Assembly: GCF_032813545.1 (NCBI RefSeq) | Contig: NZ_CP136520.1 | Location: forward strand, 614,001-678,000 | Reading direction: 5' to 3' | Source: Nodosilinea sp. E11 | GTDB lineage: Bacteria; Cyanobacteriota; Cyanobacteriia; Phormidesmidales; Phormidesmidaceae | DNA length: 64,000 bases | In this document: in pieces, positions 38,176 to 46,921 of the stretch | Numbering within the stretch: position 1 is the stretch's first letter | How the letters are laid out: each line of letters begins with the position of its first letter | Notes under the pieces: generated by a model | Databases searched by the model: none | Told to the model about the DNA's origin: nothing | Seen by the model: the letters and a program-made list of their open reading frames with translations, nothing else | Made by a program: the position numbers and the translations under genes

Positions 38176-38607
38176 TACTAACTAACCGACTGGCTCAGCC
38201 ATAATCTACATTCAGCTATAGGCAAAGGCCCCCCTTAAGCATGAGGTTGAGAGTAGAACTCTGTGGTCTACTGATACTACTAGGTTGAAATCTAGGCTGA
38301 GTTTTAAAGCAGGCTTTTAGTTCCTTGCACCGCAGGATTAACTGTATTAGCGGGTGCGAAACTACCACATGCATTCTCTAGCTATAGATTCAACTTTTGT
38401 ATGGCTGCCTAGGGGATTGAGCCAGCTTTTTTATGGCTAGCTCCGTTCTAAACCATTTCTCCACAGCCCAATTAAATCCGGTTGATTGCGTTCTAGGCTA
38501 ATCGAGCATTGGTCTAGAGTTTGGCGGCTGTATGCTGCGATCGCCCAAAACGCGCCATCGCATTACCGGGCTTTAAAGCACCACTTTGTTAATTTGAGGA
38601 TTGCCTT
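38176..38607. other. Intergenic, nothing recognised
   Basis: About 430 bases, AT-richer than the genes. I see no ORF, named repeat or convincing hairpin. It presumably holds the promoter of the lipoprotein gene. Confidence 0.4.
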
Positions 38608-39471
38608 ATGAAAACCTTACGCAAGCAACGCTCCACCCTAGGCTTTAAAGGCGGCGCAGTGGCTTTAGCCCTGTCGGCCTTTGCCATCACCGCTTGCCAA
38701 ACCCCTAACGACACTGCCGGCACCACCGACACCCAGCCCACCACCCAACAGCCTGCCACTGACCAGCAGGCCACCGATCCCGATGATGCCAATATTCAAG
38801 TAGGCGATCTAGCCGGCAACCTTGAAGACTATCTTGGTCAGAGCGTTTCGGTGCGGGGCGACGTTGTTGAAGCCGTGGGTCAAAATGCCTTAATCCTTCG
38901 TGGCGATGGTCTGTTTGGTGGCGACGATGTCGTTGTGTTTAATGCCACTGGCGAACCCATTGTGCTGACTGAAGCCGGCGCTACCGAGCGACTCCAGGTC
39001 ACTGGCGAAGTACGCCAAGTCGTGATTGGCGAAATCGCCCAGCAGTATGGTTTAACCTTAGACGAAGCCACCTACGGTGACTACGAAAATCAACCGGCCA
39101 TTATTGCTGAGAGCGTGGCCTTGGCTCCCGAACCCGGCGAAATTAGCGATAACCCTGAGGCATTCTACAACCGAGTCATTGCCGTAGAGGGTGAAGTTGG
39201 CGAACAGTACGACAACAATACCTTTACCATTTCTGGGGCAGGCTTGTTTGGTGGCTCTGATGTGCTTGTTGTGGGCGACCAAGCTAACATGGCTAACTTA
39301 GGCGACGACTTTGAAGTGGTTATCTTGGGTACTTTGCGACCCTTCAACGCCGCTGAGCTAGAGCGCGAGTACAACCTAACCTGGGACGACAACCTGCGTC
39401 AGAGCATTGAATCTGACTACGGGGATGAGTCCATTTTGGTAGCTGAACAGGTCTTCCCCCTGGGTCGCTAA
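38608..39471 (+). CDS. Lipoprotein with two repeated beta-type domains
   Basis: A 287-residue exported lipoprotein. The lipobox ALSAFAITAC gives Cys30, followed by a Thr/Gln/Asp-rich linker. Two similar domains follow: the first has VRGDVVEAVGQNALILRGDG then LFGGDDVVV; the second has VEGEVGEQYDNNTFTISGAG then LFGGSDVLVV. The paired pattern suggests OB-like or similar beta barrels that bind a ligand. Unknown function. A stem-loop terminator lies 90 bases after the stop. Confidence 0.8.
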   Translation: MKTLRKQRSTLGFKGGAVALALSAFAITACQTPNDTAGTTDTQPTTQQPATDQQATDPDDANIQVGDLAGNLEDYLGQSVSVRGDVVEAVGQNALILRGDGLFGGDDVVVFNATGEPIVLTEAGATERLQVTGEVRQVVIGEIAQQYGLTLDEATYGDYENQPAIIAESVALAPEPGEISDNPEAFYNRVIAVEGEVGEQYDNNTFTISGAGLFGGSDVLVVGDQANMANLGDDFEVVILGTLRPFNAAELEREYNLTWDDNLRQSIESDYGDESILVAEQVFPLGR

Positions 39472-39560
39472 GTTCAACCAGACCTAGGTACACTATGTAC
39501 CCATTACGGGTAACTCGGTCCTAAGTCTAGAAACAATAGAGCCCCAGTGGCCAATGTCTG

Positions 39561-39604
39561 GGCGCATTCAAGAATTAGAGCGTTAACTAGTTCTTGAATG
39601 CGCC
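39561..39604 (+). terminator. Hairpin terminator
   Basis: GGCGCATTCAAGAA and its exact complement TTCTTGAATGCGCC with a 16-base loop that itself can pair, followed by TATTTTCTTATTTT. It ends the lipoprotein transcript. Confidence 0.75.
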
Positions 39605-39637
39605 TATTTTCTTATTTTAGTGATGCGGAGATCAAAG

Positions 39638-39958
39638 ATGACTAGCTTGCCAGAACAACCAGACCCCCTCCACCCGCCTCAACCGTCTGAGCCCGAGCTA
39701 CCACCCATAGCCCCAGAGGTGCCTGAGCAGCCCGAACAACCTGAAATTCCTCCCTCACCAGAACCACCGGCAGTGCCCCCTTTGCCCCAAGAGCCCGAAA
39801 TTCCTCAGTGGCCTCAAGGCCCAGAAGTGCCGCCGCTGCCTGGGCCACCCGGCGAGCCAGATCTACCCCCAACTCCTGCAGTGCCCAATTCGCCCGAGCC
39901 ACCTGGCATAATCGCGTCGGGCGTTGTTGAGCAAAACCTCGGGGGACGAGGTTTGTGA
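39638..39958 (+). CDS. Proline-rich disordered protein
   Basis: A 106-residue protein, about one third Pro, with Glu and Gln (PEQPEQPEIPPSPEPPAVPP, then PLPQEPEIPQWPQGP). GGAG seven bases before the ATG is a good ribosome-binding site. No membrane helix or signal peptide is visible. Low-complexity sequence makes coding status less certain, but the ribosome-binding site supports it. Function unknown. Confidence 0.55.
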   Translation: MTSLPEQPDPLHPPQPSEPELPPIAPEVPEQPEQPEIPPSPEPPAVPPLPQEPEIPQWPQGPEVPPLPGPPGEPDLPPTPAVPNSPEPPGIIASGVVEQNLGGRGL

Positions 39959-40001
39959 GTTAAACAGGCCAACCCGCTTCAACTATCTCCTCAACTCAAT
40001 C

Positions 40002-40042
40002 AGCGTAGAGGCGTTAGGGCAGTGCCCTAACGCCTCTACGCT
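40002..40042. repeat. Perfect 20-1-20 palindrome (GTAGAGGCGTTAGGGCA type)
   Basis: AGCGTAGAGGCGTTAGGGCA, one G, and the exact complement. It is the strongest palindrome in the window and can form a cruciform or hairpin. It lies between convergent genes, 43 bases after the proline-rich protein's stop, and may terminate both transcripts. Related to the palindromes at 8074, 21887 and 51236. Confidence 0.85.
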
Positions 40043-40114
40043 AGCTAATAGTTCTACACACTTTACCGGCCTGTGCTGAAGGATTAGGTCGGCTTACCCG
40101 ATACCAGACGTGGC

Positions 40115-40273
40115 TTACCGCTTCACAATAATCCAAACGGCGTGGATGATACCAGGAATATAGCCCAGCAGAGTCAACAAAATATTGATCCAGAATTGGG
40201 GACCAATGCCCACTTGAAGAAACACTCCTAGGGGTGGGAGAAAGATGGCTGCCAAAAGCCTAAGTAAATCCAT
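40115..40273 (-). CDS. YqaE/Pmp3-family membrane protein
   Basis: A 52-residue two-helix membrane protein: MDLLRLLAAIFLPPLGVFLQ, then WINILLTLLGYIPGIIHAVW. LPPLGV and LGYIPGIIHA are family hallmarks. Plasma-membrane proteolipid 3 family members are induced by salt, cold and membrane stress. GGAGG nine bases before the ATG supports the start; a 15-residue in-frame extension is unlikely. Confidence 0.92.
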   Translation of the reverse strand: MDLLRLLAAIFLPPLGVFLQVGIGPQFWINILLTLLGYIPGIIHAVWIIVKR

Positions 40274-40590
40274 GATTAGTGAACCTCCAATCCCAATGTA
40301 TTTTTTACCTTCATCCAATCTAAATCAGAGGGCATAGCTTTTTCATCATCCCCAAGAGCAGACTATTCCCTACCAAAAGGTAGTGATTTGCCAAGTTATT
40401 TCGACGGGGAGATGTCATTTGAGACTGGCCATGAAAACCTATAAGAAGGGGCTGTTAGAGATAGAGAAAATAGATTCTCATCGGCCTGGGAACGACGTAG
40501 GCACCTGCAAACGTGGGATGCACTCGGGGTTGAAACTAGTAAACTTCAAAAAATTGCCCAAAAATTATTTTTGTTGCAAGGAACCTTCTA
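40274..40590. other. Intergenic between YqaE and AI-2E genes
   Basis: About 317 bases between divergent genes. An open frame crosses it but overlaps the AI-2E gene and looks random. I see no repeat or hairpin that I can support. Confidence 0.4.
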
Positions 40591-41610
40591 GTGAGATTTG
40601 GCCATTGGTTAAGCTTAGTAATTGTGGGGGTTTGCCTTTACATACTTTGGGTAATCCGCAATGTTCTGCTGCTGGTGCTGGCCGCCGTAGTTTTAGTAGT
40701 TGTGCTAAATCGAGCTGTAGTTGCCCTGCAGAAATACTTACCCAATCGCCGTGCCGCAGTTTTTGTAATTTTTAGTTCCGCGCTACTCTTGCTAGGGCTA
40801 TTTGGTGGTCTTGTGATTCCACCCTTTATTACTCAACTCCAGGCATTAGGCGATCTGACTCCCCTGGTGCTCAACCAAGTCTATACCTGGTTTGTGGACC
40901 TAGCTGATTCAGTACCAGGATTTTCTATTCAAAATTATCAAGACCTTGAGAATATTTTTAGGCAAATCCAGGCGCTCAATCTAGACATAATCTTTGGACG
41001 GTTTTTTAGGTTATTTTCCAATACGCTAGCGATCGCCTTCAACCTGCTACTTTTGCTAATGCTGGTCCTGATGATGCTGCTAAACCCAGTTTCATACCAG
41101 CAGCTTCTACTGCAACTCTTTCCCCATTCCCTGCGCCCCCAGGTGCGTCAGGTTTTAGATAACTGCGAAGCGGCGCTTTCAAGCTGGTTTATCGGTATTT
41201 TTGTCACTATGGTGGCTGTGGCACTGATGAGCCTTGCCGGTCTGTGGATGCTTGACATTCCCTTTGCCTTAGCCAATGGCATTCTGGCCGGGCTGCTGGC
41301 GTTTATTCCTAACCTGGGGCCGTTGATTAGCGTACTGCCGCCGGTTGCCCTGGCCCTGCTCGAATCTCCCTGGAAAGCGATCGCAGTAGTTGTGCTCTAC
41401 CTAGTGATTTATCAGGTCGCAGGTCGTTGGCTGACAGCCCGAGTTATGCCTCGGCGCGTGGCTCTATTACCCGCTGTAACGCTGTTGGCCCAAATCTTCT
41501 TTACGGCATTCTTTGGGTTGCTGGGGCTAGTGCTGGCGCTGCCGCTAACTCTGATTATTCAGCAGTGGCTGAAAGCATTTTGGTTTGAGCGGGTTTTAGA
41601 ACAGCATTGA
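40591..41610 (+). CDS. AI-2E-family transporter
   Basis: A 339-residue membrane protein with about eight helices and the family core: IPNLGPLISVLPPVALALLE, and a C-terminal GLLGLVLALPLTLIIQQWLK. AI-2E (PerM/TqsA) proteins are trimeric transporters, some exporting autoinducer-2, others ions or unknown solutes. Start is GTG with AAGGA nine bases upstream. The gene stands alone, followed by a repeat-dense non-coding region. Confidence 0.9.
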   Translation: MRFGHWLSLVIVGVCLYILWVIRNVLLLVLAAVVLVVVLNRAVVALQKYLPNRRAAVFVIFSSALLLLGLFGGLVIPPFITQLQALGDLTPLVLNQVYTWFVDLADSVPGFSIQNYQDLENIFRQIQALNLDIIFGRFFRLFSNTLAIAFNLLLLLMLVLMMLLNPVSYQQLLLQLFPHSLRPQVRQVLDNCEAALSSWFIGIFVTMVAVALMSLAGLWMLDIPFALANGILAGLLAFIPNLGPLISVLPPVALALLESPWKAIAVVVLYLVIYQVAGRWLTARVMPRRVALLPAVTLLAQIFFTAFFGLLGLVLALPLTLIIQQWLKAFWFERVLEQH

Positions 41611-41629
41611 GCTAGAAAACGGCTGGTTT

Positions 41630-41929
41630 GTCATTCTCGCAGAGGCAAGCATCAGGTGTATCCCAGCTTTGTAAAGGGGCTACGTCATTCCCACGCAGGT
41701 GGGAATTCCTTGTAGAGTAGGCTTATCCGGCGTAGATTCTCGCCCCACACCTTCACGGGGACAGGTTCTGCAGGGGACTGACAGGTCAGCGACCCGTCAG
41801 AGCAATGAATTTGCCAATTCGGGACACCCCCCGAGAGTCCACCTTGGAGTACCTTAGCCACGATAGATTCCCACGGCTGTAGGAATGACAGTTTAAAACC
41901 ACTTAGGCGGACTTGATATAACGAGTAAT
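41630..41929. repeat. GTCATTCCC/GGGAATGAC element, copy B (composite)
   Basis: Starts GTCATTCTCGC, contains an internal GTCATTCCCACGCAGGTGGG AATTCC, and ends GATTCCCACGGCTGTAGGAA TGAC, then a tail TTAGGCGGACTTGATATAAC that matches copy A. The arrangement looks like two nested or tandem elements. No ORF. Confidence 0.6.
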
Positions 41930-42029
41930 ATTGAATCCGATTTGGCTAGCCCCGGTTGGGTTAGGCAAACACCGTTGGCCTCTACCTACTCCGCCGGTTG
42001 GGAATCGGGGGTACAGGACTCGGATTTGC

Positions 42030-42188
42030 TATAGCTTTGGTCATCCAGGTTAGGACAGAGCCGTCATTCCCGTGTCAACGGGAATCCACTAGCTTGTCAT
42101 TGCTCTCGAATGGATTCCCGCCGACGCGGGAATAACAGACAGGGATCGTTACAAGCAAAATGTCCTAGTGATGTTGGCTATGGCTATA
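42030..42188. mobile_element. MITE-like element, TATAGC-ended, 159 bp, copy 2
   Basis: Ends are TATAGCTTTGGTCATCCAGG TTAGGACA and, inverted, TATAGCCATAGCCAACATCA CTAGGACA. The right end closely resembles the left end of copy 1. Inside, from 42063 to 42136, lies a GTCATTCCCGTG...CGCGGGAATAAC element of the other family, so this copy appears to carry an inserted repeat. No transposase frame. Confidence 0.7.
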
Positions 42189-42276
42189 TAAACAAAAAAT
42201 TGGGGTTAAAGGCGATCGCCCCCAATCCACCCTGACGATCGCCAAAGGGCATCACTCGTTTGGCAAAATCTTAAAC

Positions 42277-42308
42277 GGCCACCGAGGGGACAAAACTCTT
42301 CGGTGGCC
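42277..42308 (-). terminator. Hairpin after the small minus-strand gene
   Basis: GGCCACCGA...TCGGTGGCC, a perfect 9-bp stem with a 14-base loop, eight bases beyond the stop codon of the leftward gene. It is a probable terminator though the U-run is weak. Confidence 0.5.
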
Positions 42309-42316
42309 CCAAAAAC

Positions 42317-42565
42317 CTACTTAAGCTGATAATCGGGGTCGATCCAGCATTGGGGCAGGGCTTCACCCGAAGGAAATTGCAGCTGCGACTTAGGAAAGGC
42401 CTGGGGAGGCTGTTCTTCTTCACCAGCTTGCTGCCGACCTAGCACCTGATCATGGACGGGGTTGAACAATTCACTGGGGTCAAGCACCTGAATTAAGGTT
42501 TGGCTTTGAGTATCTTTAACAAACATAGAGGTTTCCGCCGGGTAAGCGGTGCCATCTGTGGGCAT
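42317..42565 (-). CDS. Small cytosolic protein, unknown
   Basis: An 82-residue protein with MFVKDTQSQTLIQVLDPSEL and FPSGEALPQCWIDPDYQ at its ends, a pattern I recall from short cyanobacterial hypothetical proteins sometimes labelled acetyltransferase without evidence. It is polar, without membrane segments. Met14 could also be the start. Function not assigned. Confidence 0.65.
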   Translation of the reverse strand: MPTDGTAYPAETSMFVKDTQSQTLIQVLDPSELFNPVHDQVLGRQQAGEEEQPPQAFPKSQLQFPSGEALPQCWIDPDYQLK

Positions 42566-42941
42566 TAGCGGGGCTAGTTGGTGCTAGCTACTCGTTAATC
42601 ACCAAAAATAGTCACCATTATTACGTTCAAGCTTATCGAGCCGGCAGCCCAGAGGCTTCTGCCGGAGGAGATAAACCGGACCCAAAAAAGGTTGAGAACA
42701 GATAGGTGCTCACTTTAGCCAACTAGGGCTTAACAAGACGTAATTACGGCTTCTACCTAGAAGAGCAACAACATGTATTAATAATTTCTATCTTGAGGTA
42801 GATCATCTTTTCTATAAGAAGACTGATTATGGGTCAGGGCTAGGGGTAGAGTAGGTCACCTAGTGAAATGATCGTTCAGTTCTAACAGTCGTTGACTCAT
42901 TGTAATAGCGGTCACTGCGGACCGGGATAAAACGGGAGTTC
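42566..42941. other. Intergenic, nothing recognised
   Basis: About 375 bases between divergent genes, AT-rich, presumably promoters. No ORF or strong repeat that I can support. Confidence 0.4.
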
Positions 42942-45900
42942 GTGGAGAATAGAATGCATCATCAGCGACTAACCCAGGCTGGTTTTTTGGGTGAGAGCCC
43001 CATGGCGATGCGATTGCGATCGCGCGACTGGTCCAATGCTCCCCTTGGGCAGCCGGCCCATTGGCCTGCCGGGCTAAAAACTAGCCTGAGCCTTTTACTC
43101 AACAGCGACAGGCCGATGGTCTGCGTATGGGGCCGCGATCGCTGGGTCTTCTACAACGATGCCTGTGCAGCGCTGAGCGTACCGGGCCACAGCTGGCCTG
43201 TGGGGGAACCTCTGACCCGCTATGAAGCGAAAGACTGGCAGCCCCTAGCCACGGGCGTTGACCAGGTACTTAGCACCGGGCAACCGCTGTCGCTAGCGGT
43301 AAATCCAGAGGGGAGCCCGCTGATGGCCAACCACGGCTGGGCCTTTAGCGCCATTTGGCAAACTACCGACCAGGTTGAGGGGGTGTTTGCCACCGCCCTC
43401 GCCCCCACCCCAGACCCCCAAGTCTCAAAGCACTTTATCGATCGCCGTCGCCCCACGGCGGCTAGCCTGCGAGAAAGCGAGGCCCGATTTCGCCACCTAG
43501 CCGACAACATTTCTCAGCTGGTATGGATGGCCGACCCCAGCGGCTCAATCTTTTGGTACAACCAGCGCTGGGTCAACTTTACAGGGCTGCCGCTAGATGC
43601 TTTGCAGGGTCAGGGTTGGCAGCAGCTGCATCACCCTGACCACATCGATCGGGTCATGGCAAAGATCGATCACTGCTTTGCCAACGGCGACCTGTGGGAA
43701 GACACCTTTCCCCTACGCAGCAAAGACGGGGAATATCACTGGTTTCTCTCGCGCGGCACCCCGGTGTGCGACGAGCAGGGAAAAGTGCTGCGCTGGGTAG
43801 GCACGAACACCGACATTACTGAATTTAGAGAGACTGAAAGAGCCCTCAAGCAGGCTACCGAACGACTGAATATTGCCCTCAAGAGCGCCCCCATTACGCT
43901 GTTTAGCCAAGACCAGGATCTGCGCTATACCTGGGTCTACAACCCCACCCATGACTACACCGTTGACCAAATGCTTGGGCAGCGCGATCGCGACCTGGTG
44001 TCTGCCGAGGCCGCCGATCGACTCACCGCGCTCAAACGGCAGGTGCTCGACAATGGGGTAGCCCTGCGGGCCGAGGTGCAGGTCGATCAGCTCTACTACG
44101 ACCTCACCATTGACCCCATTCGCGATCAGCAGGGGAACATTGTGGGAGTGACCTGCGCGGCGGTAGACATTAGCGAGCGGGCCAAACTCACCGCCGAGCA
44201 TCTGCAAGCTGAGCAGACCCTGCGCCAGAGCGAAGAACAGTTGCGGATGGCCCAGACCGCCGCTGGTGCCGGTCTTTGGGATTGGGATTTGACGGACAAC
44301 ACCGTAATTTGGTCGGAAGAGTACTATCACCTCTATGGCTTAGACCTGGGCGTCACTCCCTCCTACGAAAATTGGTTGGCCGCTGTGCTGCCCGCCGACC
44401 GGCCCTACATCGAGCGCAAAACCCGTGAGGCCATCGAGCAGGGTAAAAATCTCAAGGTCAGCTTTCGCGTTCAGCACCCGCAAGAGGGACAGCGCTGGCT
44501 GATGGTGCGGGGGCAAACCTTTTACGACGCGGCGGGTAACCCAGTGCGGATAACGGGCATTGCGATGAATGTCACCGAGCAAAAGCGGTTTGAGCAGGCC
44601 CTCGTCGAAAGCGAAGCCCGAGCGAGAACCCAGGCCGAAGAACTGGCGGCCCTGATGGAAGCCACCCCTGCCGCGATCTGGATTGCCCACGATGGCGATT
44701 GCCGTCTGATGACCGCCAACCGCATGGGTCACGATCTGATGCTCACCGAGCCCGGCAAGCCGTTTAGCCTCACTTCTGCCGAGAATGAGTTTTTGCTGTC
44801 GTTTAAGCCCTATAGGCAGGGGCAACTGATGGCACCCCAAGACCTGCCCATGCAAAAGGCGATGCGAATCCGGCAGGAGGTGACTGACGAAATTGAGTTG
44901 GTCTATGCCGACGGCACCGTGCGCCACATCTACGGCAAGGCGGTGCCGCTCTACGACCTGGAGGGGATAGTGCGTGGGGCGATCGGTGGGTTTACCGAGA
45001 TTACGGCGATTAAGCAGAGCGAACAAGAACGCGAACAACTGCTCCAGCGCGAACGCATTGCCCGAGAGGAAGCCGAGCAGGCCAACCGCCTCAAGGATCA
45101 GTTTTTGGCGGTGCTCTCCCACGAGCTTAGATCGCCCCTCAACCCGATCTTGGGCTGGTCAAAGCTGCTGCAAACCCGTCGCTTTGACGAGGCCAAAACC
45201 GCCCAGGCCCTGGCTACAATCGAGCGCAACGCCCTGCTACAAGCCCAGTTAGTCGATGACCTGCTCGATCTAGCGAAGATTTTGCGCGGCAAAATTCAGT
45301 TCACCCCCATCCCAGTCAAGCTGGCGGGGGTGATTGAGTCTGCCCTGGAGACAGTCAAGGGGGCGGCAGCGGCCAAGGCGATCGCCCTGACAATCGACCT
45401 CGACGCCACGGTACAGGCCAGTGGCGACGCGGCCCGTCTGCAACAAATTGTGGGCAATTTGCTCTCTAACGCCATCAAGTTTACGCCCCAGGCGGGCCAG
45501 GTCACCGTTACCCTGCACGCCGTTGACAGCCAGGCCGAAATTACCGTGGCCGATACGGGCATTGGCATCAGTGCCGAGTTCTTGCCCTACCTGTTTGAGT
45601 CATTTCGCCAGGAAGATATCTCGATTACTCGCCAGCACGGTGGGCTGGGGCTAGGGCTGGCGATCGTGCGCCAGCTGGTCGAAATTCACGGTGGCACGAT
45701 TGCGGCCCGCAGCCCAGGCGAGGGCCAGGGGGCAACGTTTACGGTGCGGTTACCCAAGCTGGTGGCCAAAGCCCGGCCTGGCCCGTCGGTCTCTCTCCCC
45801 CTGGCGGCCCCCGACCTGCGGGGTATTTGCGTCTTTTCGGTCGATGACTCCGCCGATACCCGCGAGTTGCTGACGGTGCTGCTGAGTCAGTATGGGGCCG

Positions 45901-46202
45901 AAGTGGTGACCATTGGTTCGGCCGCCGAAGTGCTCGATCGCCTGCAACACCAGCAACCCGATGTGTTGATCAGCGATATTGGCATGCCCGAAATCGACGG
46001 CTACAGCCTAATTCGCCAAATTCGCAGCTTGCCCCCCGACCAGGGCGGCAACATTCCGGCGATCGCGCTCACCGCCTACGCCCGCTACGAAGACCAGCAA
46101 GAGTCGCTGGCCAGTGGCTACCAGCGCCACCTGGCCAAACCCCTCGATATCGAAAAGCTGGTGCAAACGGTGATTGAGCTAACCCAGCGATCTCGCGCCT
46201 AG
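42942..46202 (+). CDS. PAS-rich hybrid histidine kinase
   Basis: A 1086-residue cytosolic kinase. An N-terminal PAS-like region (RDWSNAPLGQPAHWPAGLKT, common in cyanobacterial and proteobacterial hybrid kinases) precedes about four more PAS modules up to about 700, then HisKA with H727 in [11 protein letters not shown], HATPase, and a C-terminal receiver with D1012 in SDIGMPEIDGY. The [23 protein letters not shown] is a near copy of one in the kinase at 27.7-32 kb. GTG start with GGGAG three bases upstream; an ATG four codons on is also possible. The stop overlaps that of the convergent PfpI gene in CTAG. Confidence 0.92.
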   Translation: MENRMHHQRLTQAGFLGESPMAMRLRSRDWSNAPLGQPAHWPAGLKTSLSLLLNSDRPMVCVWGRDRWVFYNDACAALSVPGHSWPVGEPLTRYEAKDWQPLATGVDQVLSTGQPLSLAVNPEGSPLMANHGWAFSAIWQTTDQVEGVFATALAPTPDPQVSKHFIDRRRPTAASLRESEARFRHLADNISQLVWMADPSGSIFWYNQRWVNFTGLPLDALQGQGWQQLHHPDHIDRVMAKIDHCFANGDLWEDTFPLRSKDGEYHWFLSRGTPVCDEQGKVLRWVGTNTDITEFRETERALKQATERLNIALKSAPITLFSQDQDLRYTWVYNPTHDYTVDQMLGQRDRDLVSAEAADRLTALKRQVLDNGVALRAEVQVDQLYYDLTIDPIRDQQGNIVGVTCAAVDISERAKLTAEHLQAEQTLRQSEEQLRMAQTAAGAGLWDWDLTDNTVIWSEEYYHLYGLDLGVTPSYENWLAAVLPADRPYIERKTREAIEQGKNLKVSFRVQHPQEGQRWLMVRGQTFYDAAGNPVRITGIAMNVTEQKRFEQALVESEARARTQAEELAALMEATPAAIWIAHDGDCRLMTANRMGHDLMLTEPGKPFSLTSAENEFLLSFKPYRQGQLMAPQDLPMQKAMRIRQEVTDEIELVYADGTVRHIYGKAVPLYDLEGIVRGAIGGFTEITAIKQSEQEREQLLQRERIAREEAEQANRLKDQFLAVLSHELRSPLNPILGWSKLLQTRRFDEAKTAQALATIERNALLQAQLVDDLLDLAKILRGKIQFTPIPVKLAGVIESALETVKGAAAAKAIALTIDLDATVQASGDAARLQQIVGNLLSNAIKFTPQAGQVTVTLHAVDSQAEITVADTGIGISAEFLPYLFESFRQEDISITRQHGGLGLGLAIVRQLVEIHGGTIAARSPGEGQGATFTVRLPKLVAKARPGPSVSLPLAAPDLRGICVFSVDDSADTRELLTVLLSQYGAEVVTIGSAAEVLDRLQHQQPDVLISDIGMPEIDGYSLIRQIRSLPPDQGGNIPAIALTAYARYEDQQESLASGYQRHLAKPLDIEKLVQTVIELTQRSRA

Positions 46203-46882
46203 GCCACCCTCAGCTGCTGAAGCACCGCCTGAGCCGCCGCCTCGGAGGAGGCCGGATTTTGGCCGGTGATCAAGTTGCGATCGCACAGGACGTAGGGCTG
46301 CCAATCGTCGGTTTTTGAGTAGTTGCCGCCGTTGGCTTTCAGCATATCTTCGACCAAAAAGGGCACCACGTCAGTGAGGCCCACGGCGGCTTCTTCGCTG
46401 TTGGTAAAGCCAGTGACTGAGCAGTTTTTCACCAGGGGCGAGCCATCGGTGGCCTTGGCATGGCGCAGCACGGCGGGGGCATGGCAGACGGCGGCCACGG
46501 GTTTACCGGCGGCAGCGCAGGCTTCGATCAGGGCGATAGAGTGAGGATCGTCGGCCAAATCCCAGAGGGGGCCGTGGCCGCCGGGGTAAAACACGGCATC
46601 GTACCCCTCAGCGGTGATGCTCGACAGCACAGCGGTGTTGGCCAGAGCGGCTTGGGTCTCGGGGTCTTGGCGAAAGCGATCGGTGGCCTTGGTCTGGGCG
46701 TCGGGGGCATCGCTTTTGGGGTCTAAGGGCGGCTGTCCCCCCTGGGGTGAGGCCAAGGTGATGTCGGCTCCGGCATCTTTAAACACGTAATAGGGGGCGG
46801 CAAATTCTTCGAGCCAAAAGCCTGTTTTTTGGCCAGTGGTGCCCAGCTGAGCGTGGGAGGTGAGAATCATTAAAATTTTCAT
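46199..46882 (-). CDS. DJ-1/PfpI-family protein (Hsp31/glyoxalase III-like)
   Basis: A 227-residue class I glutamine-amidotransferase-like protein. It has MILTSHAQLGTTGQKTGFWL, FYPGGHGPLWDLADD, and the nucleophile-elbow AVCHAPAVL with the active-site Cys. Glu in the FWLEEFAAPY segment completes the Hsp31-type site. Members are glyoxalases, deglycases or chaperones in stress; the substrate is unproven here. It lies between two kinase genes, both of which converge on or follow it. Confidence 0.9.
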   Translation of the reverse strand: MKILMILTSHAQLGTTGQKTGFWLEEFAAPYYVFKDAGADITLASPQGGQPPLDPKSDAPDAQTKATDRFRQDPETQAALANTAVLSSITAEGYDAVFYPGGHGPLWDLADDPHSIALIEACAAAGKPVAAVCHAPAVLRHAKATDGSPLVKNCSVTGFTNSEEAAVGLTDVVPFLVEDMLKANGGNYSKTDDWQPYVLCDRNLITGQNPASSEAAAQAVLQQLRVA

Positions 46883-46921
46883 AGCAAGGAGGTCGTAAGG
46901 GTGGGCAAAGGGGCTGAGCAG

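Noticed and set aside
40383-40775. 130-codon frame before AI-2E
   Set aside because: It overlaps the AI-2E gene in another frame and reads as random Cys/Ser-rich sequence.
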